The notes under the pieces were generated by a model, which ran no database searches, had not been told where the DNA came from, and saw only the letters and a program-made list of their open reading frames with translations. From Hyalella azteca (lineage: Eukaryota > Arthropoda > Malacostraca > Amphipoda > Hyalellidae), in the NCBI RefSeq assembly GCF_000764305.2, contig NW_025947119.1:52443-116442 (forward strand): DNA of 64,000 nt. The letters are read 5' to 3'. A program made the position numbers and the translations under genes. Shown here piece after piece: positions 1 to 12,573 of this stretch (position 1 is its first letter; every line of letters begins with the position of its first letter).

Positions 1-447
1 CACCATCAGGCAGGAGAAAATGTCGACGGAATTTGCCAAAATAAAACTGAGTCAGAAATTTCTGGTCAGTGCGTTCGTAATCTGATAAGTCAATCATTTG
101 AGTAAAACCGCATAGGTCTTCGTGTACAGGACAGTATAAATTCTTCGCGTGGGATAAATATCGGACGAGTTTAGCTTTGTATGCAACAGGAACCTTAACG
201 TCAGGGAAGTTAAAATAAATTGGAGAGACCTCGATGGCATAAATAGGACGAGTCGATGCTAATGTTGAAGTTGAGCTGGTTGGCTGAAAAGCATTTGTAT
301 TTAAAGAAGCTTGAGCAAATGTTGAAGCTGTTGAGACTGAAGAAATGGTTGAGATAATTGTAGTGACTGGAGACGAATTAATAGAATTATTAAATGGATA
401 TGTAGAGGAAAGATTCATATGAAAAGTAATCTTATGTTTTGGTGTAG
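1..447 (-). CDS. Partial coding exon of an unrecognised protein, running off the left edge
   Basis: The minus strand is open from 447 to base 1, about 148 codons without a stop, unusually long for this AT-rich DNA. The upstream border is a strong 3' splice site: a T-rich tract then TATTATTTTACAG at 448-460, giving a phase-1 entry (G|CT). The first in-frame Met is at 418 (MNLSSTYPF), but the frame is open back to the splice site, so this Met is probably internal. The translated exon starts with a Ser/Thr-rich, probably disordered stretch of about 50 residues. An ordered part with aromatic and charged residues follows (for example IYAIEVSPIYFNF, LYCPVHEDLCGF, FLTQFYFGKFRRHF). I recognise no domain. 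It could be a host gene or a mobile-element protein; upstream exons are not identified and the 3' part lies outside the window. Confidence 0.55.
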
Positions 448-470
448 CTGTAAAATAATAGTAAAACATA
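448..470 (-). promoter_or_regulatory. 3' splice site of the left-edge exon
   Basis: On the minus strand an A/T-rich pyrimidine tract (TTTTACTATTATTTTACAG) ends directly at the start of the long open frame. Tract quality, the CAG and the frame immediately open behind it support use as an acceptor. Confidence 0.5.
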
Positions 471-789
471 TATACAAAAGTTTTTTTTTTTTTGCAAAGT
501 GACAGATAAACAAATCTATTTCAAGAATTATGTAAGGGAACATAGCAAGAGATTTAAAGTTTTCATGCCTATTATTTGAAGTATTGACCGATAAGGATTT
601 AAATTTATGTTGTATTGGGAAATGCAACTGATTGACGAAAAGAAAAAGGAAAATTTTTCAAACTTGGATGCCTCTTCACAAAATCTGAGAGCTGTTTAGT
701 ATAATTTATCATAAATAAAATAAAAGTCACTTCAAATAATCAAATTAAATGTAAAAGTTTTATTAATTAAATTTCAACCGACACACAGG

Positions 790-905
790 AGTGATACGCT
801 CTATTTTCTTGTCCATGATTGGTGGATTTTGCTTGAAAGGCTGTCAATGATTGGCTGATGAACTTACGATCTCTTAACTTTTTTTTTTAAAGTATAGGCC
901 CTGTG
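790..905 (+). mobile_element. MITE copy 1 (hAT-like termini), left end missing
   Basis: One of four copies of a ~115-130-bp unit sharing the core GATTGGTGGATTTTGCTTG. The others are at about 16346-16488, 17028-17160 and 17161-17286. The right end reads AAAGTATAGGCCCTG, whose complement CAGGGCCTATACTTT matches the left end of the copy at 16346 (CAGGGGCCATACTTTC). CAGGG-type terminal inverted repeats are typical of hAT elements. This copy lacks the left terminal repeat. Confidence 0.45.
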
Positions 906-924
906 GTTCATTTATTTTACAGGC

Positions 925-1085
925 AATGTTCCATGAACTCAATGACTTAGAACGCGCAACGAGGCACTGGTCCCACGTTGGTGTTTGAACGACAAGAACA
1001 TTAAGCCGTGATGCTTTCCCTACGCGAGTCTCATTAAACGAGAGCATTGTCTTGCTCGTAATGAGTAGGCCTTGTGCTCTAATGA
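925..1085 (-). mobile_element. Possible tRNA-derived SINE fragment
   Basis: On the minus strand GTCGTTCAAACACC resembles a pol III B box followed by a GC-richer body (CAACGTGGGACCAGTG). About 35 bases upstream a weak A-box-like sequence (TTTAATGAGACTCGCG) can be seen. Only one copy is in the window, so this is tentative. Confidence 0.25.
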
Positions 1086-1678
1086 GTCTAATGAGACGAG
1101 ACTCCGAGTGGTAAATTAATAAATATCGGTATAATATCACTTCCATGCAATAGAGATTTCCGTAAATGTCATTAATTCCGTTGGTCGGAATGGGATTTTA
1201 ATGAGTTGAGAAATTGACGTCAATAGTCTGCGTACTGAACAATTTAAGTGGCTACTGAATCAAATCCCTCAATTTTTGGATTGGGTTAAACACAAATTTT
1301 TATCCGATTCTGCTAAGGTTTATATTTATAAGAGATGAAAAATCTCTCGCATATCATCCTCGAAAATGTTAACTCGAATTTTAAAACAGCAATAATTCAT
1401 AATTCGAATTCCCATTGCAGGGCAGCACAACCTGCCAAATACAGACTTATGTTCAATATATTTTAACGGTAACTTATTCATGGATTTGCTATAAGTATTT
1501 TGTTTAGAATCTTGCCTGTGGCTGCTGATACCAGTCCCTCATTATGCAGTGCAAGACTCGTAGCCTAGCAAATTGCGGGAAAACTTTGGTCTAACAATGC
1601 CGTCTGTGGAACTAAATTCCTTCCAGGCACAGAACTGTATGAAACTTTTCAGAATTCCCGTCAAAATTATGATATGGG

Positions 1679-1900
1679 GACATGAAATTCAAAAAATTTT
1701 TAGATATTAAAAGTAAATGACAACGATTTTATCAAATAGATTGTGCAATATCTTGCTCACAATCTCAAATAATAATAAATAATAATACTATGATATATAA
1801 TATAATACATGAAATTCGAAAAATTTTAGATATTAAAAGTAAATGACAACGATTTTCTCAAATTGATTGTGCAGTATCTTGCTCTCAATCTCAACTACAA
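1679..1900. repeat. Diverged ~127-bp tandem duplication
   Basis: Two adjacent copies start with ACATGAAATTC at 1680 and 1807 and share GATATTAAAAGTAAATGACA and ATTGTGCA(A/G)TATCTTGCTC. They differ by scattered substitutions. The first copy ends in a short AT-rich ATAATAATA spacer. Confidence 0.7.
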
Positions 1901-2072
1901 TTTTCAATGAGCTTTACTTTATGGTTTTAAAACTACAAGTTTTAATGTAATTATATGTTATGCGATATCACAGCGAACTCGAGCATGAGTCGGATTCCGG
2001 AATTCAAAAACTTAATGAATTTTTAATCGATCTTGCAGTAATTGTAACATTTATACATAGGACATTCTTATC

Positions 2073-5000
2073 AACCGATCGCAAGAATTTTTAATAACCA
2101 GTGGCATAAAGATTTATATTTTTCTTACATTCTTCCCAGAAAAGTAGAATTAATTTTTAAACGCAATAATGCTTTACGATGATGTACCGCATTTAGGGAG
2201 CTTGAATCACTTTGTAACAGATCTGCCCTGTACGGAGTTGTTTATAAGGCCTTATTATTCTGACCAGCTGATGATCTTTTGTTGACATTTAATTCATGAT
2301 CGAGTTAGTGCTTAAGCTCCTACAATAGAGCGTGAATCATCTTCTAAAAAATCTATCAATTGAAAGCAAGTACATATATGAAGTCAAATCTATCAATTGA
2401 AAGTAACACATTTAAGTCTTTCCTTTAGGTCTTTCCTCATTATTAACTATCTAAAGGCAGTAAATATCGACTTATGGGCGTTTTTAGGCAAAACAATCAC
2501 ATTCAACGAGACTGCAAAACTTAAGTTACTATTCGCAAATATCGACTTATGGCGTTTTTAAGCTCCGGCAAAACAATCACATTCAACGAGACTGCAAAGT
2601 TACTATTCGCACACTCATAACGACGATGCTGAATCTCCCCCGAGTTCACTGAATGTTCCAGGGTAGCTTTCATTTTAACTTGCGCGCGTCGCAAATCGTA
2701 CAAATGAGCAAAGTTACGCGAGCTTCACTCAAATTTTGACCATTTAATGCGGCCGCCACTATTTTCTGACTCAAAAGTTTGCAATTTGCAAATTAATAAT
2801 TTCCAAATTTGTTGATTGACTGTTATTCTGCAAATAAATTAAGCAGCGCGGAACTTCGTTAGTTGCAAAAATGCAATTAGATAAACCCAACTTGATTAAT
2901 ATAGCAATAATTATCGATAAACTTCTCACAAAGAGTTTAAACTTGAGTTTTTAAATTATATGATTGAAAATCGTTTGTAGAAGTACACTAAAAAATTGAA
3001 TCTACATGAAAGTTTCATTTCAATACAAGGAAACATTTAATAACCACAAAACCTAAAGTTTATTCTTGTGTGAAGATATTTGCGAAAAGAAACCGCATCA
3101 TATAATTCGTAACATTGCAAAAAAATAATATTTAATTCTGTATTTAAAATATACATTTCCTCAAACGTGAACAGCTTGAGAAAATGCAATTGCCGAAGTG
3201 ACATAAAATAAAACAAATTTTTACTTGGCATAACAGCTAAATACTTCATGAATGAATAAATACTTCACAACAGCTAAATATTTCACGCTTCATTCAACCA
3301 ACATGTATACGCTTCATTCAACCAACATGTATACGCTTCATTCAACCAACATGTATACGCTTCATTCAACCAAGCCCTCGCCATTTCCGATGACCTTCAA
3401 AAAGCCAAGGAAAACACGTTAAAAAGCCCGTTATTTATGACGGTTAACCAAGTGCAACCGTAATAAAGAATACTAGGAATGTTTGCTTATATTTTATGTA
3501 TATTGCGACCACCGCTTGTGCGCGCCCTCCAAATGCTGCGCTATGGATGCTAATTTTGCATGGTTAATCTGGAGTTTATATTACCATATTTATCGTATAT
3601 ATTCTATATCATCACTTATTATTATTATTATATAATGCAAACTAAACTAAATCATTGCGAATGTGGCGCTCGATGGGGCTTTGCAGTATTCAGTTTTATT
3701 CGATATTTTGCTACCTAAAACACAACGGACGCCAAATTGATATTCTGACAAAGCATTGTTGACCAGAGTTCTGCCGGGGAGCTTCAGTAAATATGAAAGC
3801 AAATAAAACCAAAGAGAGTCATGCCTTTGAAAAACTAGGCTTAATATTGCCAAATCCAGCGTGCACAAATATCATGTAATTGAGATATGCTCAGAAGTGG
3901 CTTCGCTTGGAAAAAGAGTTAATGGAAAAACTCCATTACATGCGAGAATAATTAAACCTATGAATTGTACTGAATAAAATAAATAGATATTGAGTTTCAA
4001 AAAAAAAATAATCTAGATTTATATGAAGAACTTTTGCAAAAATGTTGTTTAGACGATGTTCTTAAAAATGTATCAAAAATAGTTTTTTGAATAAAAATTA
4101 TTCATATCAGATTCCTGTCTGCTGGTTAGTAGATATACCTTTCTTAAAACATTTACAATACTCACAAGGTAAAAAAAAGCATTTACCTCTCCAGTTTTTA
4201 GAACAATATATTTAAACTTCTTGACTGAATTTTTTGAATCAACATCACATCTTAAGGAAAGTTCAATAAGTAGTCCATTAGTAATTCAGTTCCATACGGG
4301 ACTGAAGGTTATTTCAGAGTAAAACGCTTACATTTCAGACATACATATATACCGTGCAATTTTCATGTTTACCTGAAGAGTATGTACTTATATATAAGGG
4401 TATGATACGCATAGGTGAAGCAATGGTCTTTCAGAAGCATATATAATACAGTTTCCCTATCGGCTCATAAGTTATTTCATTTTATGGTAAGATAAAGTAC
4501 CAATCTTCACTCGGGGTAATAGAATGATAGTTCAAAGCGTGCTATAGAGGAACCACCACCTCTTGGTTCATGAGGGACATAAAACGCATTGTTCACATAG
4601 CAGTGAATTGAATCAGAATGAATGACTTACGAACATACGTTACCTCGTAGAAGAAGAATGTCGACTTTAAGAAGACCGAATTATGGGATATTTTATTTAA
4701 TTACAAACGATCTGTTTATTTCCACTAGGCCACCATCTGTATGCTAGCTAGTTCACCATCAGACGCACGAATTTGATGATGACTTACAAAGTTATAAATC
4801 TTACTAATCACGCGCTAGAGCCACAAATATGGCAGCTAAGCGGATACTTATCGCAAACTACAAAAAAAAAGACATTTTATTTTGCCGTAAACGTGGATAA
4901 ATAATTTTTCCCAAGCTCGGTCTCTCACAAAGCCTTCGATGCAAGTTCATCCAACAAAGTCATGATACTCTCAAAGCTCGGCTTTGTCCACTATTTTAAT

Positions 5001-5406
5001 TTGATCATTCAACGGGCTGTAAAAAATACACTCTTTATTCTACTTGATCTTTCCGCTATCGGTCAAAAAGAAATGCGAACCAAAGCAGCTTCAAATTAAA
5101 ACTAAATTGTCATTCGAATGACTCTGAGGATGGAAAAAGTTGATTTTTTCACAACTCGCAAAATGGAACGTGGAAAATCGTGTTAAAAAAAGGACTTTCA
5201 ACGTATTATTATTCGCTCTTTATTATTCGCTCTCTTTATTATTCGCTCTTCGGACTACTTACTAGTCTGAATTAACAATACGAGAAACTAATACTAAATA
5301 CTCAGGGCTAAGCTTTAACGGACTTGAAGCTGCCATCGGAAATTGGAAGCTCTTCGTCTCACGCTTCATGGGGCTCGTCTGGCTTCTGAATCAATGCAGT
5401 TATTCC
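2073..5406 (+). repeat. Segmental duplication, copy 1 (core flipped relative to copy 2)
   Basis: Three parts match 16485-21417. Bases 2073-2315 match 16485-17380 in the same orientation (copy 2 carries insertions). Bases about 2311-5212 match about 17905-20944 in opposite orientation. Bases 5249-5406 match 21260-21417 in the same orientation with identical length. Identity is high throughout; a 60-codon open frame in the core is identical in both copies and a 73-codon one differs by two residues. These frames are conserved because the DNA is recently duplicated, so they are not evidence for genes. Confidence 0.85.
3284..3374. repeat. 24-bp minisatellite, about 4 units
   Basis: Unit CTTCATTCAACCAACATGTATACG is repeated almost perfectly. 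The inverted copy of the array is at about 19880-19968, inside the duplicated core. Confidence 0.8.
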
Positions 5407-5762
5407 AGTAGGCACAGGAGTAGAGTTAGAAGTGAGCAGAGAAGCGAAAGTAGAATCAAACAGAGAAGAAGAAGCAGAAGTGCGTAGAGAAGCATAATTG
5501 AAAATAGGCAGTGGAATAAAAGTTGGAGTAGAGGTAGGAAAAAGCAGAGAATTTGCAAAATTTAATCCGAAAATAAGCAGAGAAGCGGACGTTGAAATAG
5601 GCTGAGAAATACCGTCATGAGTGTGCAGAGAAGTAGAGGTATAAGTTCGGAGGGAATTTTGGAAAAAATTAAACAGAGAAGGAATGGTGGAAAGAGGAGT
5701 GGTGGAAAGAGGAGTGGTGGAAAGAGGAGTGGTGGAAAGAGGAGTGGTGGAAAGAGGAGTGG
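5400..5762. repeat. Purine-rich degenerate repeats ending in a 15-bp minisatellite
   Basis: Bases 5400-5680 are a degenerate GCAGAGAAG/AGTAGA-rich repeat. From about 5683 a perfect 15-bp unit GGTGGAAAGAGGAGT is repeated five to six times and runs straight into the N at 5763. The array is probably longer in the genome than in the assembly. Confidence 0.7.
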
Positions 5763-6022
5763 NTTGTAGATTTGAATTCTAAAGGCTTTTAAATAAATAT
5801 GGCAACAGTTTGTGACATTTCATCATTGCTGGCACATAGTGTGGTGTTTTGAGAGTGACGTAAACCAATCAGAACTCGAGTTGTGCATAAGGTGATCTAT
5901 TTATAGCCATTTATTTCTTGCTACATCCTTAAGGTGTTGGAATATGTTGTGTTTACCCTATACAATTTTTTCAACATTTTGACAAAATAAATTAGACACG
6001 AGCCATGAAATTAGGTGAAATT

Positions 6023-6456
6023 CGTAATACTTTAGATTAAGTGCATCCAAAAAAAAAAGGGTGTTTTTTTTAGTTATATGTTTTTTGGGGTGTAGATTAA
6101 GAATCTGAAATCTATTTTTGGCGGTCTGCATCAGAAATTTTTAACAGAACCTGTTCCTAACTGGTCCTAACCTGCGAGGTTTTCGTTGATTGGCTAGGTT
6201 TTTCCGGCCGCCGGACGGACTCCAAACATAGAAAAAACCTATTGGCTAGGGTTTTTCGGCCGCCGGACGGACTCCAAACATAGAAAAAACCTAGCCGACC
6301 AACGAAAACCTCGCAGGTTAGGTCCAGTTAGGAACAGGTTCCATTAAACAGGTTCCGACCGCCAAAAACGGATTTCAGATTCTTAATCTACACCCCAAAA
6401 AACATATAATTAAAAAACACCCTTTTTTTGGATGCACTTAATCTAATGTAATACCA
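6023..6456. mobile_element. Foldback (long terminal inverted repeat) MITE-like element
   Basis: Both ends carry TTAGATTAAGTGCATCC and then, inverted, GGTGTAGATTAAGAATCTGA and the rest of a ~200-base arm. The two arms are nearly perfect inverted copies of each other. A 65-bp unit containing CGGCCGCCGGACGGACTCC is tandemly repeated at the centre. There is no coding capacity. The outer flanks (GTAATAC/GTATTAC) extend the symmetry, so the exact ends and target duplication are uncertain. Confidence 0.75.
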
Positions 6457-8066
6457 AAATTTCTTCGGTGGTGTCCGAACCCACATGGTGTAGAATGCTT
6501 AGAATATATTTAACCTAACCAATTAAAACGTATTTTTTAACCTAACCTATGCCCAACGTGTTCAAGACGGCGCAGCGGCCTAAACATTCTAGAACTTCCA
6601 AACTTTACCGCAATTCCTAGAATGATTTCGAGCCGATAAGGACATCCATGCACTTGTTGCATATTATTCACTATTTATACTCGGCTACCGACTAAACTTT
6701 ATAGCTTATTATGTAAATGCAGCCAGAAGCATTACTTTAACACGTCAATAAATCCTAGTGTGATCTATGGGAGTTATAGTTCGACGGATGAATTGACAAA
6801 GAATGACGATAAATAGTAGATTTCATCGATCAGAGAAGATAAAATTCATTTGGATTATCGATGTATATGTTTGGCTTGTTCGTATAGAAATTCGACTGAA
6901 ATAATTTCTCAGAAACTGGATTAACAAACCACGATATTGCACGTCTGTGCATTTTCTGTAATATGCAAGCATTTGACAAGATAATGAAGGAAGAACGAAA
7001 AAAATACATTTGGGATAGAAGTAGGAAATAAATTATACTCACCTTTTACGTTGGGCCGAATAACTAGAAGATGATTAGGCCTATACTGTGTGATCCATGG
7101 GTGTGGCCGTGGAATTAACATAAAAATGTTAATTTTCAGCCAGTCACATTCATCCTACTACGTACTTTACGTTCAAAGATTAGTCTCGCACTCCTGTTCG
7201 ATTGTAAGCGCTCAAGGTTTAGGTGTGACGCTTCTAAATTAAAGTTCTGCAAAAATATAACTTTTCAGGGGATCCATTTATTATTTGTGTGAAATGAATT
7301 TCACAATGAAAATTTAGTAAATGTGGAGATGAAACACCATTTCACGGGTAACGTATAAAAAAGGAAGTGAGAGATTTTCAGGAATTATTGCAGCGCATTC
7401 CAATGCTTAAAACCCAAAAGACAAGTATGCAAAATTAGTCGAGGACTTCAGGTTTTAAATACATGGAAATTTTTCAAAAGTTCAAGATAGTCGACTAGAA
7501 ATAAGAAGAGAAATCGTCCACAATATAGGCTTCCTCAATACCAGGCTATATAGTGCACGGGAATTTCTCTAGTTTAGGGCAGCGAGATACGTTCCAGAAT
7601 AAACCTTTTTAAATAATTATTAATTATTTATTTATTTATAATAATAATAAATAATAAAAAATAAAATTAATAATAAATAATGGGAGTGGTAATTTATGAA
7701 CATGTGCAGATGTCATATTGAATCTAAAAATTTGTTATTAAATTTTACTTTATATTTAGCTAATATTTTTAGCAACTAGGCTGTATCGATTTTGAATATA
7801 TGAACCTAGCAATCCCAGAATTCCACCCTGCTTTTTATTAATACTTAGTGAGTTAAGAATATCAATTACTTGCCGCGAGCAGAATCTCGATTCATTTGGA
7901 AATTTTCTCACCATGCGAATTATTCACACAGAATGAATGCCATGAACACCATTGACCGGTGGTCTTCATACTAAAGTCATAGCTTTGAATTGACTTTCTC
8001 TCCTAGAATTGTGAGCGGACAGTACTTTCTTTTGTCCACTTTCTGAGGACTTCGTTCTTCACCACT

Positions 8067-8108
8067 GAGAAGCCAGCATGTGGAGCAGATTGTTCATGCT
8101 GGCTTCTC
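8067..8108. other. Perfect 14-bp stem hairpin
   Basis: GAGAAGCCAGCATG and its exact complement CATGCTGGCTTCTC are separated by a 14-base loop. The stem is GC-richer than its surroundings. It could be a small foldback-element remnant or a structured RNA; nothing else supports a specific call. Confidence 0.6.
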
Positions 8109-8149
8109 AAGTTCTCATTCACAAGTTCAATAGTTTCCCTATGAACAAA

Positions 8150-8236
8150 AAAAAGTTACCCCATAACCCCGACTCAGAATTCGAACTTGGGACTAAGTGG
8201 TCTTCACGTTACCAACTGTACCGTTAGGTGTGGAAT
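8150..8236 (-). mobile_element. tRNA-derived SINE head (fragment)
   Basis: On the minus strand GGTACAGTTGGTAACGTG resembles a tRNA A box. About 30 bases later CCCAAGTTCGAATTCTG resembles the B box. The spacing fits a pol III promoter. The cloverleaf is degenerate, so this is more likely a SINE head than a tRNA gene. Confidence 0.45.
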
Positions 8237-10609
8237 GACCCGCATTCAATGGTTTTTAAAGTCATTGCCAAGTACACCATTACCATGAACTTCAAATGTT
8301 CATACAATTGGTATGTTTTTCGTGTTATTTTTATATTGGCTTGCCCAGGCCCAAGTTGTCGAAGGGAAAGGGATACTTTCTCTTTACTCTTTCGATGAAA
8401 ATTAATGACAAGTTAACCAATTTATGTTACATTTCAAAAATTAGTTTAAGAGTAGCGTTAGTAATGATAAAATAGAGTGAAAAGCAATGAACACGAATTT
8501 TGAATCATAATAAAAAGTTAATTTATATAAGTACTCGCGACAATGTTGATTTAACTGATGCCCAGCAAAATGCTTATAACATTATTCCTGCCAAACATTA
8601 ATGGATATTGATATCTTCAAAATTAACAATTTTTAATAACCTTTTTTTTCTTCTACGCATTTATATTATATTAGTTAAATTAAATTATTAGTTAAATTTA
8701 TATTAGTTAAAGATATCAATGCCGTTCCCGTATTCCAACTATTTTCTTTCTAAAATTTTACCTAAAAATTAAAATTTCTGCCACAGGAATATCCCAGAAG
8801 AAATATTTACTTTAGGCGCTCTGATCTGATTTCAAAAGTCAAGCTTAAAAGACTACACGAAGGGGACACAGTGATGAAATTCAATAACTACTAACACTTT
8901 GTCATAAGATAAGGAAGTTTTGATTGAAAGCCAGTTCTCTAAAAAGAAATTAAGCAGAAATTAGGCTCAAATTTTGTTTCATACACCTAATTCGATGAGG
9001 AAAGTAACTGAAATTTAATTTATTTCCATAAAATTACATAGTTTACTGTTGATTTATTAATTTTAACTCTTACACTTTTATACGATAATTCAGAATACTG
9101 GACACAAAGGGCTTGTAATCTGGAACATGACGAAGCATGCGGTAGCTGAAGCTGGGTTTGATAATTCCTGAGATCTAAAATTTATATCCACTTAAATCAA
9201 TTTATTTCAAATCCTGTCGTCCCATTGTTTTTTTTTCAAATTAAATTAACATTAATACGAGAAAGGCTTCGCCAAACTCATCTCTAACAGTATACGAAAA
9301 TTCAAAATTTTCATCAGTTTAGCTGAAGGTAAACATATATGAATAAATTTGCTTTAAAATCTCTCCAACCTTTGAATTTGTGGCATGAAACAACTTTTAA
9401 TCGAATTTCAAATAAGGATAATATTTTGATGCGATAGACATTATATAGTTGGGCGCTCGATAAGGGCCTGCATATGAATGTTTCAGCAATAGGCATCTAA
9501 CGAAAATACAAACATACATTATAAATGCTAGCAAAAATATTATAGACGAATAAAAATCCTAATTTTTTTCAACATAATGCCTAACAATATTATTAGCATT
9601 TTCTGCAATTGAAATGAAGGTTTATATTTTGCCTATTAGAAAGCAACTTAATTAGATTATTATTACTTTATATTAGATAACATCAGTGAGTTTGTGTTTG
9701 TTTGAGTCCTGATATTAGCTAAATAAATTTTTCCGATTTTCCGAGCCCGTATCAAAGATACCGATCATTTCGCAATATCACGTGGCTCTGTAATTTTACA
9801 TTTTATGGACAGAAGTAAAATAAATAAGCTTGTTAGTAAGGTAATAATCTAAAATAAATACCTTGTCTCAATTTTCCGTCTGCTGGTCCCTAGAGAAAAA
9901 GAATAGCGGAGCACACGCTTGTCCCCAGCAACGTCCACTTACATGCTTTTACCAAATAAATTTAATATAAATAAATAAATTCAATTAGAGCTCTTAGATT
10001 ATTTAATTAAAGTCCTAAGCACACCCTATGCACCGGATGTTTAGAATGCTTCTCCCTAATGGTTTCTAATACGCTCACTGACTTTAAATGAAGAATGAAC
10101 TGTTCGCGTCTACTTCTAGTCTAAAGAGCAAACATTTTTTTCAAATTAATCTCTTCTAAATTATGTCCGGCTATTAATAATTCCTTGCATGCTTCTTTCT
10201 TCTGAGACTCGACAATTTTATAGCAAAATTATTCATAATCTAAAAAGAAACGTGTCTGAAAAACCTTTATTCTTGTTTAGTGCTTTTGACAACAGAAAAG
10301 CAAATGTTCCAAGTATTGCAAATTGTTGAGAATTTTAATATCAGTTCAGTGACAAACCTTTCCCTCGCAATATTATTGCCTCTGACCGTTTATTAATTAA
10401 TGTATATTGCAAAGTCTAACCGAAAAACAACAATTGTAAACGTTGAGAGATATATTCTCACAAAATTGCAATATTATAGGCAACATAAACTTTGAAAAAA
10501 ACTCTTAACTAAATTTCTCAATCTGTTTATCTTCAAGAGAATTTGGAATTATGATATATCGAGAGTTTCATTTTGTATCAGAAGCTTTGACAGAACCCTT
10601 TCATGATGA

Positions 10610-10730
10610 GATTTATTATATTGTATTAGGTATATTATTATTAGGTATAATTAATTATATTAGGTATAATTATAATTATTAGGTATAATATTATATTAGG
10701 TATATTATTTTGTAGGTATATTATGAGATC
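10610..10730. repeat. ATTAGGTATA-type simple repeat
   Basis: Repeated ATTAGGTATAATTAT-like words with variable spacing over about 120 bases; low complexity. Confidence 0.7.
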
Positions 10731-12573
10731 TTCGACCTCGGAAATTTTTGTTAAACTTTACCTATAGTACCTTTACCTATAGTGTCACTGCACGCAGATT
10801 TGATTTTTGAAAGGTTGCAAATGTATTTTTGCAGTGTTTTCATTACGATTTAATTTTACATTTTTGATTCCCTGATAATAGAATAATCAAGGATGCGTTT
10901 TTGGACTAAGAGAAATTTGGGGAGCGCGTTGATTAAATTTACCTGTATATTGAACTGCCGTCATCTGAAATAGCGAAATAGCATGAGTGCCATTAAACTT
11001 AGTGTCATTATAATGATTTAATCAAATTTGGGATTGTTTCGAATAGAGAGATTTTCGCAAATATCCGTTTCCGCGTGCTGGTTAGCCGTTTGATATCCGG
11101 ATCATCTCCAAGTGATCTCCTCGTTCGATTTTGAGACAAAGACAAAAGAAGAGAACTTGTCGAGTCGTTTAATTCATTTGAGATAAAAAAATTCTAATCT
11201 TACCTGAAACGGTGAGCAGAAATCTCGTTCATTTGCGAATCGCTTTATATTTTCGGTTTTTGGTTCAATTAAATTACAAATTCGTTAGCGAAATAATCGA
11301 TGGCGTTTGCTGAATAATTAGCACTTGAACATAATTGAATTTTCGCTCTTTAAAAGTAGTCTAATTTTACGTTCTAATTTGGCTGGAATGCAACGGTTAG
11401 AGAAAATGACTCGAAATACAATTATATTTGGAAAAATTAATTTCAAGTTCCGTAATTACGAATAAGCATGCAAAAACCCTTTATGCAGTTCAATCAACAT
11501 GTGAAGAATAATTTTTTTACATGCATGAAATGTTATTCAAGATGCAGCTCCTTCACGGCACGATCAAAGCCATTAATTATATCGACAGCCTCTCCAACTT
11601 ATGCCCGTCTCATCAATAACTTGATTTAACAAATATTAATGCATGTCCTTGTAAATCAATATCTGCTGGCATCAAATGGCACTTGACTTGCCAAAATTAA
11701 AACATTAATGCAGGGCCCAGAGACAGCCATTTAGCGCTCTTAATGAAGTTGCGTTAGAGATCATAAGACTGCATCCAGTAGCTCTCTGCAGCACATCCCG
11801 CGCACTCTAATTGAATTTGCTGATTGTAAATGGAATTTCCTTTGGCGAATTTGAAAGTTCGGCGAATGTAGTGCCAAATTATTAGTAAATTGGAGGCAGA
11901 GTGATGCAATTGACCAAGTTATAAAATGGCTTGATAACAATGAATGAAATGACGGGCGATCTACTGCCCTAATGAATCTATTCTACCGTCGGTAGACTTC
12001 GAGCTTTAATGAAGCTATTCTACCTTCCCAGATTTTGGAAGTCGCGTGATGTACTGCATTAGTGCGAGAGGTCAGAGAGTTCAGCAGGGTCCATCATTAT
12101 GCAACTTAAGAGTGGTTTATTAAGAGGATATTTTCTAGACTTTTGGAGTAATTTGCTATTCATCTTGTAAAATTAAAGAAAATTCATGATTTATTCATGC
12201 CGTGTGCAAAACTTGAAAGGCTTCTTATGAGCCGTTTCAGTAAAACTTTCGTTTCAAGCATGAAGTTGAAATGTCACATCTCATGAGGCTCAAATTCTGA
12301 ACTCTGGAGTTTTGTAGGAAATCAAAAGGGAAGTTTGCTTGGAAATTAAGGTTATCATTTCTTGCGACTCAAAAGCCATTTTCCAATCCACGATCACATG
12401 ACGAAACTTTCAGGAAAAGCTTTCATACTTCAAGCAGAGCGTTGGAAAATCGTCTTCTCGCTTGGTCGACTCCACTCAAGAGTGGGCTAAAAAACCAACC
12501 TGTAGGTATAACAAATCGTGCAGCTTCATCTTGGGATGTTCGAACTCAAGGTTTCTTAAGCATTTTCGATGAC

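Larger units (their letters stand above)
450..2072. other. Non-coding, probably intron or intergenic
   Basis: No supportable coding sequence. It holds a hAT-like MITE fragment (about 790-905), a possible tRNA-derived SINE (about 925-1085) and a ~127-bp tandem duplication (1679-1900). The rest is AT-rich unique-looking sequence. Confidence 0.5.
6460..12573. other. Gene-free AT-rich stretch
   Basis: I find no supportable gene in about 6.1 kb. It holds an AT-rich low-complexity run (7605-7685), a hairpin (8067-8108), a SINE-like piece (8150-8236), an ATTAGGTATA simple-repeat patch (10610-10730) and a higher-complexity segment (about 11540-11870). The rest shows nothing I can name. Confidence 0.5.

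Noticed and set aside
2521..2703. 60-codon frame identical in both duplication copies (also at 20552-20734)
   Set aside because: Identity is explained by the recent duplication of the whole DNA block; no domain, no splice sites.
3647..3868. 73-codon frame present in both duplication copies (also at 19385-19606)
   Set aside because: Same reason; the differences do not show codon-position bias.
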